NCBI RefSeq assembly: GCF_003583405.1
Contig: NZ_QXEC01000001.1
Location: 310,001-374,000, forward strand
Source of the DNA: Micromonospora radicis
Lineage (GTDB): Bacteria > Actinomycetota > Actinomycetes > Mycobacteriales > Micromonosporaceae
DNA: 64,000 nt
Direction of reading: 5' to 3'
Shown: positions 25,600 through 37,581 of the stretch, in pieces
Position numbering within the stretch: position 1 is the stretch's first letter
Layout: each line of letters starts with the position of its first letter
Made by a program: the position numbers and the translations under genes
The notes under the pieces: generated by a model
What the model was told of the DNA's origin: nothing
What the model saw: only the letters and a program-made list of their open reading frames with translations
Databases searched by the model: none

Positions 25600-25669
25600 G
25601 CCGTGGAAGAGTAGGGCACCGCTGTGACAGTGGCGCCGCCGCCGCACCGGTAGGTGATCTCCCGGCGCG

Positions 25670-27841
<2,172 letters not shown>

Positions 27842-27910
27842 CGGCGGAATGGGGCGGCTGGGAGTGAACGGGCTGATCCTGGACGCAGGTCGGCGCAGTG
27901 AGGCGACGGC

Positions 27911-28483
27911 ATGAGCCGTCCCGGTTTCGGCGGCGGCGACCTGCCGGCGGTCTTCCCCGACTGGTCGCCCTACACCGACCTCGAATCGGCGGCGCGGGCG
28001 TACCTGCGCGACCCGGACGTGGCCCTCGAGGCGCTCGGCGGGGTACTGCGCGGGGCCTCGGTGCTCGGCTTCACCCTGGAACGGTTCGTCAACGAGGTCA
28101 ACGGCGTGTGGCAGGAGGTCGTCGTCTGCGACGGCAGCCGGCTGGTGCTCTGGCACGGCGAGGACGTACCGCCGGGGGAGGGGCCACCGGGGTCGATGAC
28201 CTCTTCGCTGCGGGTGGTGCCGGTCTCCTCGGTCACCGAGGTCGGCTGCCGTCGGCGGCTGTTCCGGCACGACAACGGTGAGATCCGCGTCGACAGCATC
28301 GACGTGTACCTGCTGCTGACCTCGCTCGACGAGACCCCGCCGAGCGAGGAGACGCCCGGTGGGCCGCGCCACGACGCGTTGCGGTTCGGCAAGACCCTCG
28401 ACGACGGCGGCGCCGGGCAGATCGCCCGGCTGGAGGAGTTCGCCCGGCTGGTCGCCTCGGTGGTCGGCCGCCCGCTGCTCTGA
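27911..28483 (+). CDS. Conserved hypothetical protein beside the proteasome locus
   Basis: 190 residues, no domain recognised. It is soluble, with no signal peptide or membrane helix. Segments worth noting are FPDWSPYTDLESAARAYLRD near the N-terminus, SVLGFTLERFVNEVNGVWQE, SSVTEVGCRRRLFRHDNGEI with one Cys, and a C-terminal helix ARLEEFARLVASVVGRPLL. The coding frame has normal codon bias, so it is a real gene. It lies 69 nt after trmI in the same direction and may be read from that transcript. Confidence 0.75.
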   Translation: MSRPGFGGGDLPAVFPDWSPYTDLESAARAYLRDPDVALEALGGVLRGASVLGFTLERFVNEVNGVWQEVVVCDGSRLVLWHGEDVPPGEGPPGSMTSSLRVVPVSSVTEVGCRRRLFRHDNGEIRVDSIDVYLLLTSLDETPPSEETPGGPRHDALRFGKTLDDGGAGQIARLEEFARLVASVVGRPLL

Positions 28484-28531
28484 GCTGGTCGACGGTCGGC
28501 GGCCCCACTGCGCCGAGCTGGTCGACGGTCG
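28482..28531. repeat. 17-bp direct repeat after the hypothetical gene
   Basis: GAGCTGGTCGACGGTCG occurs at 28482-28498 (overlapping the stop codon) and 28515-28531. The gap to 28597 otherwise holds GC-rich sequence only. Confidence 0.6.
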
Positions 28532-28597
28532 CCCGCGGGCTGGGCGACCCCGCAGCCCGGCCGGAGGCCGGCCCGGCATCGCCCGCCGGACGGGGAG

Positions 28598-28906
28598 TCA
28601 GTCCTCGGCTTCCGGCCCGGCCACCTCGACGCCGTCGCTGCCGCGTACGACGTGGATGCACTCGCCCGGGCACTCCCGCGCCGAGTCGATCACCTCAAGG
28701 CGCAGATGCTCCGGCACGTCGACCCGGGCACCCGGGGACTGCCGCAGCTCGCCGTCGGGACCCTTGACGTAGGCCAGGCCGTCGACGTCGAACTCGAAGA
28801 CCTCGGGTGCGTACTGCACGCACAGCCCGTCGCCCGTGCAGAGATCCTGATCCACCCAGACCTGCAGCTCGTCGGTTGCGACCTCGGCCACCGGCGCACC
28901 CCCCAT
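28598..28906 (-). CDS. Small ferredoxin
   Basis: 102 residues. Cluster ligands are in [17 protein letters not shown] and in ARECPGECI. The short spacing pattern and the following acidic [12 protein letters not shown] match the soluble 3Fe-4S/4Fe-4S ferredoxins that reduce cytochromes P450 in actinobacteria. The partner is not in the window. GGGACGGGAGA precedes the ATG at 28906. It is divergent from mpa with about 160 bp between them; a ferredoxin gene at this position also occurs in other actinobacterial proteasome loci. Confidence 0.88.
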   Translation of the reverse strand: MGGAPVAEVATDELQVWVDQDLCTGDGLCVQYAPEVFEFDVDGLAYVKGPDGELRQSPGARVDVPEHLRLEVIDSARECPGECIHVVRGSDGVEVAGPEAED

Positions 28907-29026
28907 GTTCTCCCGTCCCACCCCCCGACGGTACCCGAATGCCGGTACCCGTCCGCGAACCCACCCTTGGCGATCAAGCTTCGGTGACGGGCGCGTTGCG
29001 GAGGACCGAATCGGGCTCATAGCGGC

Positions 29027-29032
29027 TAGTGT
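29027..29032 (+). promoter_or_regulatory. -10 hexamer of mpa
   Basis: TAGTGT about 37 nt before the GTG at 29070, giving a short untranslated leader that contains GGGGAGG. Confidence 0.35.
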
Positions 29033-29069
29033 TAGGTCAGAACGTTCAAGCCCCCCGGGGAGGTGGGAC

Positions 29070-30851
29070 GTGGCACGCAGCGACGACGCGGACTCGCGCG
29101 CCGCACGGTGGGAGAAGGAGGCCCACGATCTCTCCACGCAGGTCGCGTTCCTTCAAGAGGAACTCGCTCTGGTGCGGCGCAAGTTGACCGAAAGCCCCCG
29201 ACACGTCCGGCAGCTCGAAGAGCGGCTGGCTGCCACCCAGGCGCAGTTGGCCCGGCTGACCGAGAACAACGAACGGCTCGTGAGCACCCTCAAGGAGGCT
29301 CGCGCGCAGATCGTGACCCTCAAGGAGGAGATCGACCGGCTCGCCCAGCCGCCGAGCGGCTACGGCGTCTTCCTGGCCCGACACGAAGACGGCACGGTGG
29401 ACGTGTTCACCGGCGGGCGCAAGCTGCGCGTGGCCGTCTCGCCCTCGCTCGACGTGGGTGAACTCCGGCGCGGCCAGGAGGTCCTGCTCAACGACGCGCT
29501 CAACATCGTGGACGCGTTCGGCTACGAGCGGGTCGGCGAGGTGGTCATGCTCAAGGAGATCCTCGCGGGCCCCGAGGGCGCACCGGGTGACCGGGCGCTG
29601 GTGGTCTCGCACTCCGACGAGGAACGGGTCGTGCACCTGGCCGAGACCCTGATCGGCAGTGCGATCCGGGCCGGCGACTCGCTCATGATCGAACCGCGTT
29701 CGGCGTACGCGTACGAGCGGATTCCGAAGAGCGAGGTCGAGGAGTTGGTGCTGGAGGAGGTGCCGGACGTCGACTACGCCGACATCGGCGGCCTGCACTC
29801 CCAGATCGAGCAGATCCGGGACGCGGTGGAACTCCCGTTCCTGCACGCCGACCTGTTCCGCGAGCACCAGCTCCGGCCGCCGAAGGGCATCCTGCTCTAC
29901 GGCCCGCCCGGCTGCGGCAAGACGCTGATCGCCAAGGCGGTCGCCAACTCGCTGGCCAAGAAGATCGCCGAACGGCGGGGCGAGGAGAAGCACACCAGCT
30001 TCTTCCTCAACATCAAGGGCCCCGAGCTGCTCAACAAGTACGTCGGCGAGACCGAGCGGCACATCCGGCTGATCTTCCAGCGGGCTCGGGAGAAGGCCGG
30101 CGAGGGTACCCCCGTCATCGTCTTCTTCGACGAGATGGACTCGATCTTCCGGACCCGGGGCTCCGGTGTCTCCTCCGACGTGGAGAACACCATCGTGCCG
30201 CAGCTGCTCAGCGAGATCGACGGCGTGGAGGGGCTGGAGAACGTCATCGTCATCGGCGCCTCCAACCGGGAAGACATGATCGACCCGGCGATCCTGCGCC
30301 CCGGCCGACTCGACGTGAAGATCAAGATCGAGCGTCCGGACGCCGAGGCGGCCAAGGACATCTTCTCCAAGTACATCCTCGCCGGGCTTCCGCTGCACGC
30401 CGACGACCTGGCCGAGCACGGCGGAGAGGCACAGGCCACGGTCGCCGCCATGATCGACGCGGTGGTCCTGCGGATGTACTCGGAGACCGAGGAGAACCGC
30501 TTCCTCGAGGTCACCTACGCCAACGGCGACAAGGAAGTCCTCTACTTCAAGGACTTCAACTCCGGTGCGATGATCCAGAACATCGTCGACCGGGGCAAGA
30601 AGATGGCCATCAAGGAGTTCCTCACCTCCGGCCGCAAGGGGCTGCGCCTACAGCACCTGCTCGACGCCTGCGTCGACGAGTTCCGCGAGAACGAGGACCT
30701 GCCCAACACCACCAACCCGGACGACTGGGCCCGCATCTCCGGCAAGAAGGGCGAGCGGATCGTCTACATCCGCACGCTCGTCTCCGGCGGCAAGGGCACC
30801 GAGGCCGGCCGTTCCATCGAGACCGCCAGCAACACCGGCCAGTACCTCTGA
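29070..30851 (+). CDS. mpa: Proteasome-activating AAA+ ATPase (Mpa/ARC)
   Basis: 593 residues; a hexameric unfoldase that recognises Pup on substrates through its N-terminal coiled coil and feeds them into the 20S core. The coiled coil is at about 11-92 ([33 protein letters not shown]). Two OB folds follow. Walker A GPPGCGKT is at about 278-285, Walker [11 protein letters not shown] near 354, and Arg-finger and sensor regions are in [16 protein letters not shown]. The C-terminus ends QYL, the tail that docks into the proteasome alpha ring. GGGGAGG precedes the GTG. Confidence 0.97.
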   Translation: MARSDDADSRAARWEKEAHDLSTQVAFLQEELALVRRKLTESPRHVRQLEERLAATQAQLARLTENNERLVSTLKEARAQIVTLKEEIDRLAQPPSGYGVFLARHEDGTVDVFTGGRKLRVAVSPSLDVGELRRGQEVLLNDALNIVDAFGYERVGEVVMLKEILAGPEGAPGDRALVVSHSDEERVVHLAETLIGSAIRAGDSLMIEPRSAYAYERIPKSEVEELVLEEVPDVDYADIGGLHSQIEQIRDAVELPFLHADLFREHQLRPPKGILLYGPPGCGKTLIAKAVANSLAKKIAERRGEEKHTSFFLNIKGPELLNKYVGETERHIRLIFQRAREKAGEGTPVIVFFDEMDSIFRTRGSGVSSDVENTIVPQLLSEIDGVEGLENVIVIGASNREDMIDPAILRPGRLDVKIKIERPDAEAAKDIFSKYILAGLPLHADDLAEHGGEAQATVAAMIDAVVLRMYSETEENRFLEVTYANGDKEVLYFKDFNSGAMIQNIVDRGKKMAIKEFLTSGRKGLRLQHLLDACVDEFRENEDLPNTTNPDDWARISGKKGERIVYIRTLVSGGKGTEAGRSIETASNTGQYL

Positions 30852-30863
30852 CCGGGTCGCTAC

Positions 30864-30896
30864 CAGGGCCCGTGACGCCTCGCGTCACGGGCCCTG
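30864..30896 (+). terminator. mpa terminator
   Basis: A perfect 15-bp inverted repeat (30864-30878 / 30882-30896) with a CTC loop, 12 nt after the mpa stop. Confidence 0.88.
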
Positions 30897-30988
30897 CGCA
30901 CGCGGCGTACGCCCCACGGCGGCGGGCAGGAACCGGGCGACACCGGTAGACTCCGGGACATCTCCTCCTACCCCGTCAAGGATCCCGC

Positions 30989-32974
30989 GTGCCCGCCGAG
31001 CAGAGCGCCCTCGCACCGCCGGTCGCCCCGGCCCTGACCCCCAGCCCCGGCTCCCCGTACCGCCGACGGCTCCTCGTCGCGCTGGTCGCCCTGCCCGCGG
31101 CCTGGCTGCTGCCGCTCGTCGCGGTCGCCCTCGACGCCCGGTGGGCCCTGCCTCCGCTGGTGCTGCTCGCCACCGCCAGCCTGCTCCGTGGCGGCCGTAC
31201 CCTGCTCGACCGGGTGCTACTCGCCGCCGTCCTGCTGATCTGCCTCACCACCGCGGCCGGGCTGCTCTTCACGGTCTGGCCGTGGGGGATGGCACCGCTA
31301 CCGGTCGGCGGGACCGCCCTCACCGTGCTCGTCCTGACCGCCCTGGCCACCGGCCGCCGGCCCACCCTGCCCCGCCCCGGCTGGGCCGACCTGCTCTCCG
31401 TGGCCGCCACCGCCGGACTCGTCTGGTACCTCGCCCAGCCCCTGCTGCGCGCCGGTGACCTGGTCGGACGACTGACCGTCTTCGGTCGCGGCGAGGACTA
31501 CCTGCGCCACCTCAGCCTGGTCGACGTGATCGGCCAGCACGGCGGGTACGTCTTCCTCGACCCGGCCGCGGTCCGCGACCAGTTGCTCTCCCTGCTGGTC
31601 TACTACCCCCAGGGCTGGCACCTGCTGGTCGCCCTGCTCGACGGGCACCGCACCGCGCCCGGCACCGCGCCCGGCACCGCGCCGGCCGGCGCGGCAGCCG
31701 TGGAGCCGTTCCTCTGGTGGAACCTCGCCGGTTTCGGGCTGTTCGTGCTCGTCCTGTTCTGGGCCGCGCAACGGCTACCCGGGCCGCTGCACCCGCTGAG
31801 CCGGACCGTACTCACCGTCGTCGTCGGCGCCCTGGTCCTCGGCACCCAGATGCCCCGGATGCTGCTCTCCGGCTATCCCACCGAGACGCTCGGGTTGACC
31901 CTCACCGTCGTCCTCGCGGTACTGGTCGCCCGGCCGGTCGCCGCACCCCGCGAACATCTCCTGCTGCTGGGCGCCCTGCTGGTCGGCATCGGCTACACCT
32001 ACTACCTGTTCCTGCCCGCTGCCGGGATCCTCGTGCTCGGCGCGTTGCTGCTGCGGCGCCGGGAGATCCGCCGTCGGCTGGCCACCTCGCTGCTCATCGG
32101 CGTCACCACCGCCGTCCTCGCCCCGGTACCGATCCTGCTCGGCGTGTTCCGTGCCAACCAGACCGAGTCACTCGCCGCCACCGTCGGGCCGGACGTCACC
32201 GAGACCTGGCTCGCTCTCGGCGGCCTCGGCGCGTTCGTGGTACCGGCCCTGCTGGTGCACGCCGTCCGGGTCGGCCGGGTCGACCCGGCCTGGCGTCGCT
32301 GGCTGTTCGTGCTGCTGGTCAGCATGCTACTCACCCTGGCCATCGGCCAGGCCAGCCTCAGCCTCGGCGGCGAGGTCGGCTACTACTTCAACAAGGCCGG
32401 GCACCTCACCACCGTGCTGCTCATCGTCGGTACCGCCGCCGTGGTGCGGCTGCTGCCGGTGCCGCGGCGGGGCCGCCCGGTGCGTACCGTGCTGGCCGGT
32501 CTCACCGCCGTCGCCGTCGCCGCCGCCACGGTCTTCTTCGTCGGCGTCACCGGCTGGCACCGCAGCCTGCTCGTGGTCGACCGGCAGAGTTGGGCCGAGC
32601 GGTGGGTGCACCAGCAGCTCGACCCGCCCGGCCGGGCCGCGGCCGTGTGCGAGCAGGCATACCAGCGGTACCCGGCGGTCGACGGCGTCACCACGCTGAT
32701 CCTCGACCGCCGGCCCTACCAGTCCTACCTGGCCAGCATCTGCCTCTCCACCCTGCAGGGCACCACCGCGCAGACCGAGGCCGGCATCTACGACATGGTC
32801 TTCGTCGAACCGGACCGGACCTCGCAGATGCTGCACCGGGTGCCGGGCGAGATCCGCCTGGTGATGGCCACCGACGGGGCCCGGGTACGGGTCAACCGGA
32901 TGCTGCGTGAGTACCCTGAGCTGGCCGATCGGATCACCGTCGAGACGATGATCGTCGATGATCCGCCGAGCTGA
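30989..32974 (+). CDS. Large integral membrane protein, putative GT-C-type glycosyltransferase
   Basis: 661 residues with roughly a dozen membrane segments. After the third to fifth segments comes [20 protein letters not shown], whose acidic pair in the first large loop recalls the active site of polyprenol-phosphate-dependent GT-C glycosyltransferases. A soluble C-terminal domain (about 520-661) follows the last helix ([36 protein letters not shown]). The family is not certain. A GCCCGGCACCGC unit repeated in the codons near 31650-31685 gives an Ala-Pro-Gly-Thr repeat. A TAGACT hexamer lies at 30947-30952. It may act on envelope glycans. Confidence 0.72.
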   Translation: MPAEQSALAPPVAPALTPSPGSPYRRRLLVALVALPAAWLLPLVAVALDARWALPPLVLLATASLLRGGRTLLDRVLLAAVLLICLTTAAGLLFTVWPWGMAPLPVGGTALTVLVLTALATGRRPTLPRPGWADLLSVAATAGLVWYLAQPLLRAGDLVGRLTVFGRGEDYLRHLSLVDVIGQHGGYVFLDPAAVRDQLLSLLVYYPQGWHLLVALLDGHRTAPGTAPGTAPAGAAAVEPFLWWNLAGFGLFVLVLFWAAQRLPGPLHPLSRTVLTVVVGALVLGTQMPRMLLSGYPTETLGLTLTVVLAVLVARPVAAPREHLLLLGALLVGIGYTYYLFLPAAGILVLGALLLRRREIRRRLATSLLIGVTTAVLAPVPILLGVFRANQTESLAATVGPDVTETWLALGGLGAFVVPALLVHAVRVGRVDPAWRRWLFVLLVSMLLTLAIGQASLSLGGEVGYYFNKAGHLTTVLLIVGTAAVVRLLPVPRRGRPVRTVLAGLTAVAVAAATVFFVGVTGWHRSLLVVDRQSWAERWVHQQLDPPGRAAAVCEQAYQRYPAVDGVTTLILDRRPYQSYLASICLSTLQGTTAQTEAGIYDMVFVEPDRTSQMLHRVPGEIRLVMATDGARVRVNRMLREYPELADRITVETMIVDDPPS

Positions 32975-33034
32975 CCCGCACGACCCGCTGCGTACCGACC
33001 ACACCGCCACGCCCCCGTGGGCCCGACTGCCGAC

Positions 33035-33040
33035 TACGCT
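33035..33040 (+). promoter_or_regulatory. -10 hexamer of dop
   Basis: TACGCT 44 nt before the dop ATG; the leader contains GGGTAGG as ribosome binding site. Confidence 0.35.
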
Positions 33041-33084
33041 CGGAAGGGACGGGGACCGATCGGGCAAGCGAAGCGGGTAGGTCG

Positions 33085-34602
33085 ATGAGCGTAAGACGGA
33101 TCATGGGCACCGAGGTCGAGTACGGCATCTCCGTGCCCGGCCAGGCCGGAGCCAACCCGATGGTCACCTCCTCCCAGGTGGTCAACGCCTACGGAGCCCG
33201 ACCGGAACTGAACCGGGGTGGCCGGGCCCGCTGGGACTACGAGGAGGAGTCGCCACTGCGGGACGCCCGGGGCTTCACCTACTCGGGCGCGGCGTACGAC
33301 CCGGCCGAGGCGCTGGCCGACGAGGATCTCGGGCTGGCGAACGTCATACTCACCAACGGGGCCCGGCTCTACGTCGACCACGCCCACCCCGAGTACTCCA
33401 CTCCGGAGGTGACCACCCCCCGGGACGTGGTCCGCTGGGACAAGGCGGGGGAGCGGGTGATGGCCGAGGCGGCCCGTCGGGCGGCCACCATTCCCGGTAC
33501 CGCGCCGATCCACCTCTACAAGAACAACACCGACAACAAGGGGGCCAGCTACGGCGCCCACGAGAACTACCTGATGCGGCGGCAGACCCCGTTCGCCGAC
33601 ATCGTGGCGTACCTGACCCCGTTCTTCGTGACCCGACAGATCGTCTGCGGCGCCGGTCGGGTCGGCATCGGCCAGGACGGCGGGCAGAGCGGCTTCCAGA
33701 TCTCCCAGCGCGCCGACTTCTTCGAGGTCGAGGTGGGCCTGGAGACCACGCTCAAGCGGCCGATCATCAACACCCGGGACGAGCCGCACGCCGACGCCGA
33801 CAAGTACCGCCGGCTGCACGTCATCATCGGCGACGCCAACCTCTCGGAGATCTCCACCTACCTGAAGGTGGGCACCACCGCGCTGATCCTGACGATGATC
33901 GAGGAGAAGGCGCTCGGTGCCGACCTGGGCATCGCCGACCCGGTCGGCGAGCTGCGGGCGGTCAGTCACGACCCGTCGCTGTCGCATCGGATGCGGCTGC
34001 GCGACGGACGCCGACTGACCGCGCTGGACGTGCAGTGGGCGTACCTGGAACGGGTGCGCGCGTTCGTCGAGGACCGCTACGGCAGCGACGTCGACGAACA
34101 GACCGCCGACGTGCTGGACCGCTGGGAGTCCGTGCTGGACCGGCTCGGCCGCGACGCCATGCTCTGCGCCGACGAGTTGGACTGGGTGGCCAAGCTGCGG
34201 CTGCTGGAGGGCTACCGGGACCGGGAGAAGCTGGCCTGGGGTTCGCACAAGCTCCAACTTGTCGACCTGCAGTACTCCGACGTGCGCCCGGAGAAGGGCC
34301 TCTATCACCGGTTGGTGTCCCGCGGTTCGATGAAGACGCTGCTGACCGACGAGGAGAGTCGCTCGGCGATGACCGAACCGCCGGAGGACACCCGCGCCTA
34401 CTTCCGGGGCCGCTGCCTGGCGCAGTACGCCTCCGAGGTGGTCGCGGCCAGCTGGGACTCGGTCATCTTCGACGTGGGCCGGGAATCGCTGGTGCGGGTG
34501 CCGATGATGGAGCCGGAACGCGGCACCCGGCGGCACGTCGGGGCGTTGTTCGACCGCTGCGCCAGCGCCAAGGACCTGTTGGAGTCGCTCACCGGCGGCT
34601 GA
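33085..34602 (+). CDS. dop: Deamidase/depupylase of Pup
   Basis: 505 residues. Dop converts the C-terminal Gln of Pup to Glu and also removes Pup from substrates. The glutamine-synthetase-like active site has [13 protein letters not shown] (Glu10 region) and [15 protein letters not shown] (Asp98). The Dop-specific insertion, absent from PafA, is visible at about 37-75 ([27 protein letters not shown]). [20 protein letters not shown] and [19 protein letters not shown] are shared with PafA. Pup ends in Gln in this genome, so the deamidation step is required. Confidence 0.97.
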   Translation: MSVRRIMGTEVEYGISVPGQAGANPMVTSSQVVNAYGARPELNRGGRARWDYEEESPLRDARGFTYSGAAYDPAEALADEDLGLANVILTNGARLYVDHAHPEYSTPEVTTPRDVVRWDKAGERVMAEAARRAATIPGTAPIHLYKNNTDNKGASYGAHENYLMRRQTPFADIVAYLTPFFVTRQIVCGAGRVGIGQDGGQSGFQISQRADFFEVEVGLETTLKRPIINTRDEPHADADKYRRLHVIIGDANLSEISTYLKVGTTALILTMIEEKALGADLGIADPVGELRAVSHDPSLSHRMRLRDGRRLTALDVQWAYLERVRAFVEDRYGSDVDEQTADVLDRWESVLDRLGRDAMLCADELDWVAKLRLLEGYRDREKLAWGSHKLQLVDLQYSDVRPEKGLYHRLVSRGSMKTLLTDEESRSAMTEPPEDTRAYFRGRCLAQYASEVVAASWDSVIFDVGRESLVRVPMMEPERGTRRHVGALFDRCASAKDLLESLTGG

Positions 34603-34623
34603 GCGACCGGTCGGCACCGGGTA

Positions 34624-34664
34624 CGCCCGCCGCGCGCCGCTTTCGAACCGGCGCGCGGCGGGCG
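34624..34664 (+). terminator. dop terminator
   Basis: A perfect 15-bp GC inverted repeat (34624-34638 / 34650-34664) with an 11-nt loop, followed by TTTCGT. It separates dop from pup, so pup probably has its own promoter. Confidence 0.85.
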
Positions 34665-34683
34665 TTTCGTCGCTCCCGCGAGG

Positions 34684-34689
34684 TAAGTT
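34684..34689 (+). promoter_or_regulatory. -10 hexamer of pup
   Basis: TAAGTT about 30 nt before the pup GTG; the leader carries GGAGGAGG. Confidence 0.4.
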
Positions 34690-34719
34690 CATCGCAGGGA
34701 GATCGTGGAGGAGGCAACA

Positions 34720-34935
34720 GTGGCCACTCGTGACAGCGGCGGTCAGTCGCAGTCGGGCAAGTCCCGCCAGGGCGAAGAGGTCGAGGACGTCACCGTCGAG
34801 GCGAACCCGGAGGTCGCCGAGCGGCACGCCGAGATCACCGAGGACGTCGACGACCTGCTCGACGAGATCGACTCCGTCCTCGAGGAGAACGCCGAGGAAT
34901 TCGTGAGAGGATACGTGCAAAAGGGAGGCCAGTGA
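34720..34935 (+). CDS. pup: Prokaryotic ubiquitin-like protein Pup
   Basis: 71 residues, intrinsically disordered, attached to lysines of proteins to mark them for degradation. The central acidic helix-forming segment (VDDLLDEIDSVLEENAEEFV) binds the Mpa coiled coil. The C-terminus is YVQKGGQ: the final Gln must be deamidated by Dop before PafA ligates it. The GTG at 34720 is chosen because GGAGGAGG lies 6 nt upstream; an in-frame GTG at 34705 would overlap that site. The next gene starts 21 nt downstream. Confidence 0.97.
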   Translation: MATRDSGGQSQSGKSRQGEEVEDVTVEANPEVAERHAEITEDVDDLLDEIDSVLEENAEEFVRGYVQKGGQ

Positions 34936-34956
34936 ACATATAGGCCTAAATCGGAC

Positions 34957-35643
34957 ATGGCGGGAGTGCGGGACGACGGAAGCGGTCAGCTTCGCTGCCG
35001 TGACTGCGGTCAGTGGAAGGCGCCTGAAGAATTCTGCTCGAACAGCAAGCGTCCCAATGGTCGAGGTAGCTACTGCAAGCCATGTTTCAACATCCGGTCG
35101 AAGGCCAGTTACGCCAAACGGGTGAAGCTTCAGCATGCCCGGGAAGTGAAGCCAGCCCGAGAGGTGCCTGACGGGCACCGATTCTGCGCGGACTGCGGCA
35201 GCGTCAAACCGCTTGCCGAGTTTCCCCGCAACCGCGCCGACAGTTCGGGCTACGCCACCTACTGCAAGCCCTGCCACAACACCCGAACGCGTGAGACGAA
35301 ACAGCGGCTCTACGGTGGGACCCGCGAATACCACCTGCGGAGTCGCTACGGGATCGGGCAGGCGGAGTTCGACGAGCTGTTGGCCGAGCAGGGTGGGGTC
35401 TGCGGGGTGTGCGGTGACCCCGATCCGGAACATGTGGACCACGATCATCGCACCGGGTGGGTGCGCGGGATACTCTGCTTCAACTGCAACGGTGGTCTCG
35501 GCCAGTTCCGTGACAGTCCGACGAGGCTGGCCCGGGCCATCACGTACCTGAGAGGAACCACGTGGCAGCGGGTTTTGATCCATCCGGGCGTCTACCAGAT
35601 GTGTTCACCAACGCGGGGACGTCCTCCTTCACCTCGTTCCTGA
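34957..35643 (+). CDS. Endonuclease VII-like HNH nuclease with duplicated zinc module
   Basis: 228 residues. Two homologous Cys modules, CRDCGQWK...YCKPC (14-43) and CADCGSVK...YCKPC (77-106), precede a recombination endonuclease VII domain: Cys149/152 in [19 protein letters not shown], catalytic His/Asp in DHDH (161-164), and Cys174/177 in CFNCNGGLG. Such nucleases resolve branched DNA. The gene sits between pup and prcB, a location I recall from other actinobacteria. Its last 27 residues are read out of frame within prcB (82-nt overlap), so the native C-terminus may have been lost. A role in DNA-damage handling is inferred. Confidence 0.9.
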   Translation: MAGVRDDGSGQLRCRDCGQWKAPEEFCSNSKRPNGRGSYCKPCFNIRSKASYAKRVKLQHAREVKPAREVPDGHRFCADCGSVKPLAEFPRNRADSSGYATYCKPCHNTRTRETKQRLYGGTREYHLRSRYGIGQAEFDELLAEQGGVCGVCGDPDPEHVDHDHRTGWVRGILCFNCNGGLGQFRDSPTRLARAITYLRGTTWQRVLIHPGVYQMCSPTRGRPPSPRS

Positions 35644-36401
35644 GCAAGGTGGCTCCCGAGATGCTGCCCGGCCGCCGGCCGTTGCCCCCGGGGATGGCCG
35701 CCGACCTGGCCCCGCACGCCACGACCATCGTGGCCATCTCCGCCGCCGGTGGTGTGGTGATGGCCGGCGACCGGCGGGCCACCATGGGCCACCTGATCGC
35801 CCAGCGGGACATCGAGAAGGTGCACCCGGCCGACGCGTACTCGCTGGTGGGCATCGCCGGCACCGCCGGCATCGGCATCGAGCTGATGCGACTGTTCCAG
35901 GTGGAACTGGAGCACTACGAGAAGATCGAGGGCGCGATGCTCTCGCTCGACGGCAAGGCCAACCGGCTGGCCTCGATGATCCGGGGCAACCTCGGTGCCG
36001 CGATGCAGGGCCTGGCCGTGATCCCGTTGTTCGCCGGGTTCGACCTGGCCGCGAAGGATCCGGCCCGGGCGGGACGGATCTTCAGCTTCGACGTCACGGG
36101 TGGCCCGTACGAGGAGACCGGCTACGACGCGATCGGTTCGGGCTCGCTGTTCGCCAAGTCGGCGCTGAAGAAGCGGTTCCGGGCCGGGCTGTCCGTGGAC
36201 GACGCGGTGCGGTTGGCGGTGGAGGCGCTCTACGACGCCGCCGACGACGACACCGCTACCGGCGGGCCGGACCTGACCCGGCGGATCTACCCGGTGGTGA
36301 TGACCGCGACGGCGGAGGGGACGTACCGGCTGACCGACGCGGAGACGTCGGCGATCGCCGAGAGCGTGGTCGCCGGCCGGATGGAGAACCCGGGCGGTTG
36401 A
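35562..36401 (+). CDS. prcB: 20S proteasome beta subunit
   Basis: 279 residues as precursor. Autocatalytic removal of a propeptide of about 53 residues would expose Thr54 in HATTIVAIS as the catalytic nucleophile. [24 protein letters not shown] and [13 protein letters not shown] follow the mycobacterial PrcB closely. Two rings of seven beta subunits form the proteolytic chamber. The GTG at 35562 has GAGAGGA 5-11 nt upstream, within the 3' end of the endonuclease gene. Translation is therefore coupled to that gene. Confidence 0.96.
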   Translation: MAAGFDPSGRLPDVFTNAGTSSFTSFLSKVAPEMLPGRRPLPPGMAADLAPHATTIVAISAAGGVVMAGDRRATMGHLIAQRDIEKVHPADAYSLVGIAGTAGIGIELMRLFQVELEHYEKIEGAMLSLDGKANRLASMIRGNLGAAMQGLAVIPLFAGFDLAAKDPARAGRIFSFDVTGGPYEETGYDAIGSGSLFAKSALKKRFRAGLSVDDAVRLAVEALYDAADDDTATGGPDLTRRIYPVVMTATAEGTYRLTDAETSAIAESVVAGRMENPGG

Positions 36402-36462
36402 GCCGCCCGCCCGTAGCTGACCCGCAGTTGTCCCGTACCGTGCCCGAAGGAGAGCCGCCGCC

Positions 36463-37314
36463 GTGGCCATGCAGTTCTACGCCTCGCCCGAGCAGATCAT
36501 GCGCGACCGTTCCGAGCTCGCCCGCAAGGGCATCGCCCGGGGCCGCAGCGCGGTGGTCCTGAGCTACGCCGGCGGGGTGCTCTTCGTCGCGGAGAACCTG
36601 TCCAGCGCCCTGCACAAGGTCAGTGAGATCTACGACCGGATCGGCTTCGCCGCCGTCGGCCGGTACAACGAGTTCGAGAACCTGCGCCGGGCCGGGGTGC
36701 GGATGGCGGACCTCAACGGCCTGAGCTACGACCGGCGGGACGTCACCGGCCTCGGGTTGGCCAATGCGTACGCGCAGACGCTCGGCGCCATCTTCACCGA
36801 ACAGTCCAAGCCGTTCGAGGTGGAGATCTGCGTGGCCGAGGTGGGTGCCACGCCCGAGGAGGACTCCCTCTACCGGAACACCTACGACGGTTCGGTGACC
36901 GACGAGCCGGGCCGGATGGCGATGGGCGGGCAGTCCGAGGCGATCGCCGGGGTGTTGAAGTCGAACCACCGGCCGGACATGTCGCTCGGCGAGGCGGTAC
37001 GGGTGGCGGTGCAGGCGCTGGGCAGCGTCGGTGGTGAGGGCGGTGCCGCCCGGACGATCGCCGCCAACCAGCTGGAGGTGGCGGTCCTGGACCGCAACCG
37101 GGTGGGGCGTACCTTCCGGCGGATCACCGGCGCGGCCCTGACCGCCCTGCTCGACGGCAGTGCGGTCGGCGACGCGGAGTCGGCCGGCGACGCGGAGTCG
37201 GCCGGCGACCGGGCGAGGACTCCCACCACGCCGACGGAGGAAGCGCACAAGCCGACCACTTCGGCGGGCTCCGCCGACCTGGAGGATAAGCCGGGCGACA
37301 AGTCCGAGAGCTGA
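36463..37314 (+). CDS. prcA: 20S proteasome alpha subunit
   Basis: 283 residues. [20 protein letters not shown] is the gate-forming N-terminus, followed by [20 protein letters not shown]. Two heptameric alpha rings cap the beta rings and receive Mpa. The C-terminal tail after [11 protein letters not shown] is extended (about 40 residues), disordered, and contains a duplicated GDAESA unit encoded by an 18-bp direct repeat (about 37168-37203), then [28 protein letters not shown] precedes the GTG. It is the last gene before the sugar cluster. Confidence 0.96.
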   Translation: MAMQFYASPEQIMRDRSELARKGIARGRSAVVLSYAGGVLFVAENLSSALHKVSEIYDRIGFAAVGRYNEFENLRRAGVRMADLNGLSYDRRDVTGLGLANAYAQTLGAIFTEQSKPFEVEICVAEVGATPEEDSLYRNTYDGSVTDEPGRMAMGGQSEAIAGVLKSNHRPDMSLGEAVRVAVQALGSVGGEGGAARTIAANQLEVAVLDRNRVGRTFRRITGAALTALLDGSAVGDAESAGDAESAGDRARTPTTPTEEAHKPTTSAGSADLEDKPGDKSES

Positions 37315-37373
37315 CGCCGCCCGGCCCGGGGCCGGCACCGGCGCCCCGACCCGAGGTGCGCTGTGGACCCTTT

Positions 37374-37433
37374 GCTCTGCTTCACTCCACGCAACGAAAC
37401 CGGGCCGAACCGGTGCGCGGAGTGAAGCAGAGC
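37374..37433. terminator. Long imperfect hairpin after prcA
   Basis: 19-nt arms (37374-37392 / 37415-37433) pair with one mismatch; the outer 15 bp are perfect (GCTCTGCTTCACTCC). The unpaired centre is 22 nt. It lies between convergent prcA and the GT2 gene. The sequence resembles a repeated Micromonospora intergenic hairpin that I recall but cannot check. Confidence 0.65.
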
Positions 37434-37581
37434 GGGGCGTGCCGGGGGAGTCCTCCTCGCGTCGCGCAGCAGCATCAACACCGCGATCAGGGTGAGCGCG
37501 CAGGATGGCGTCCCGGACCGGTGTGCCGCGCGACCGCGTGGCGCGCCCACTCGGGCGGTCGGTCGACGGCGGCAGGTCGGG

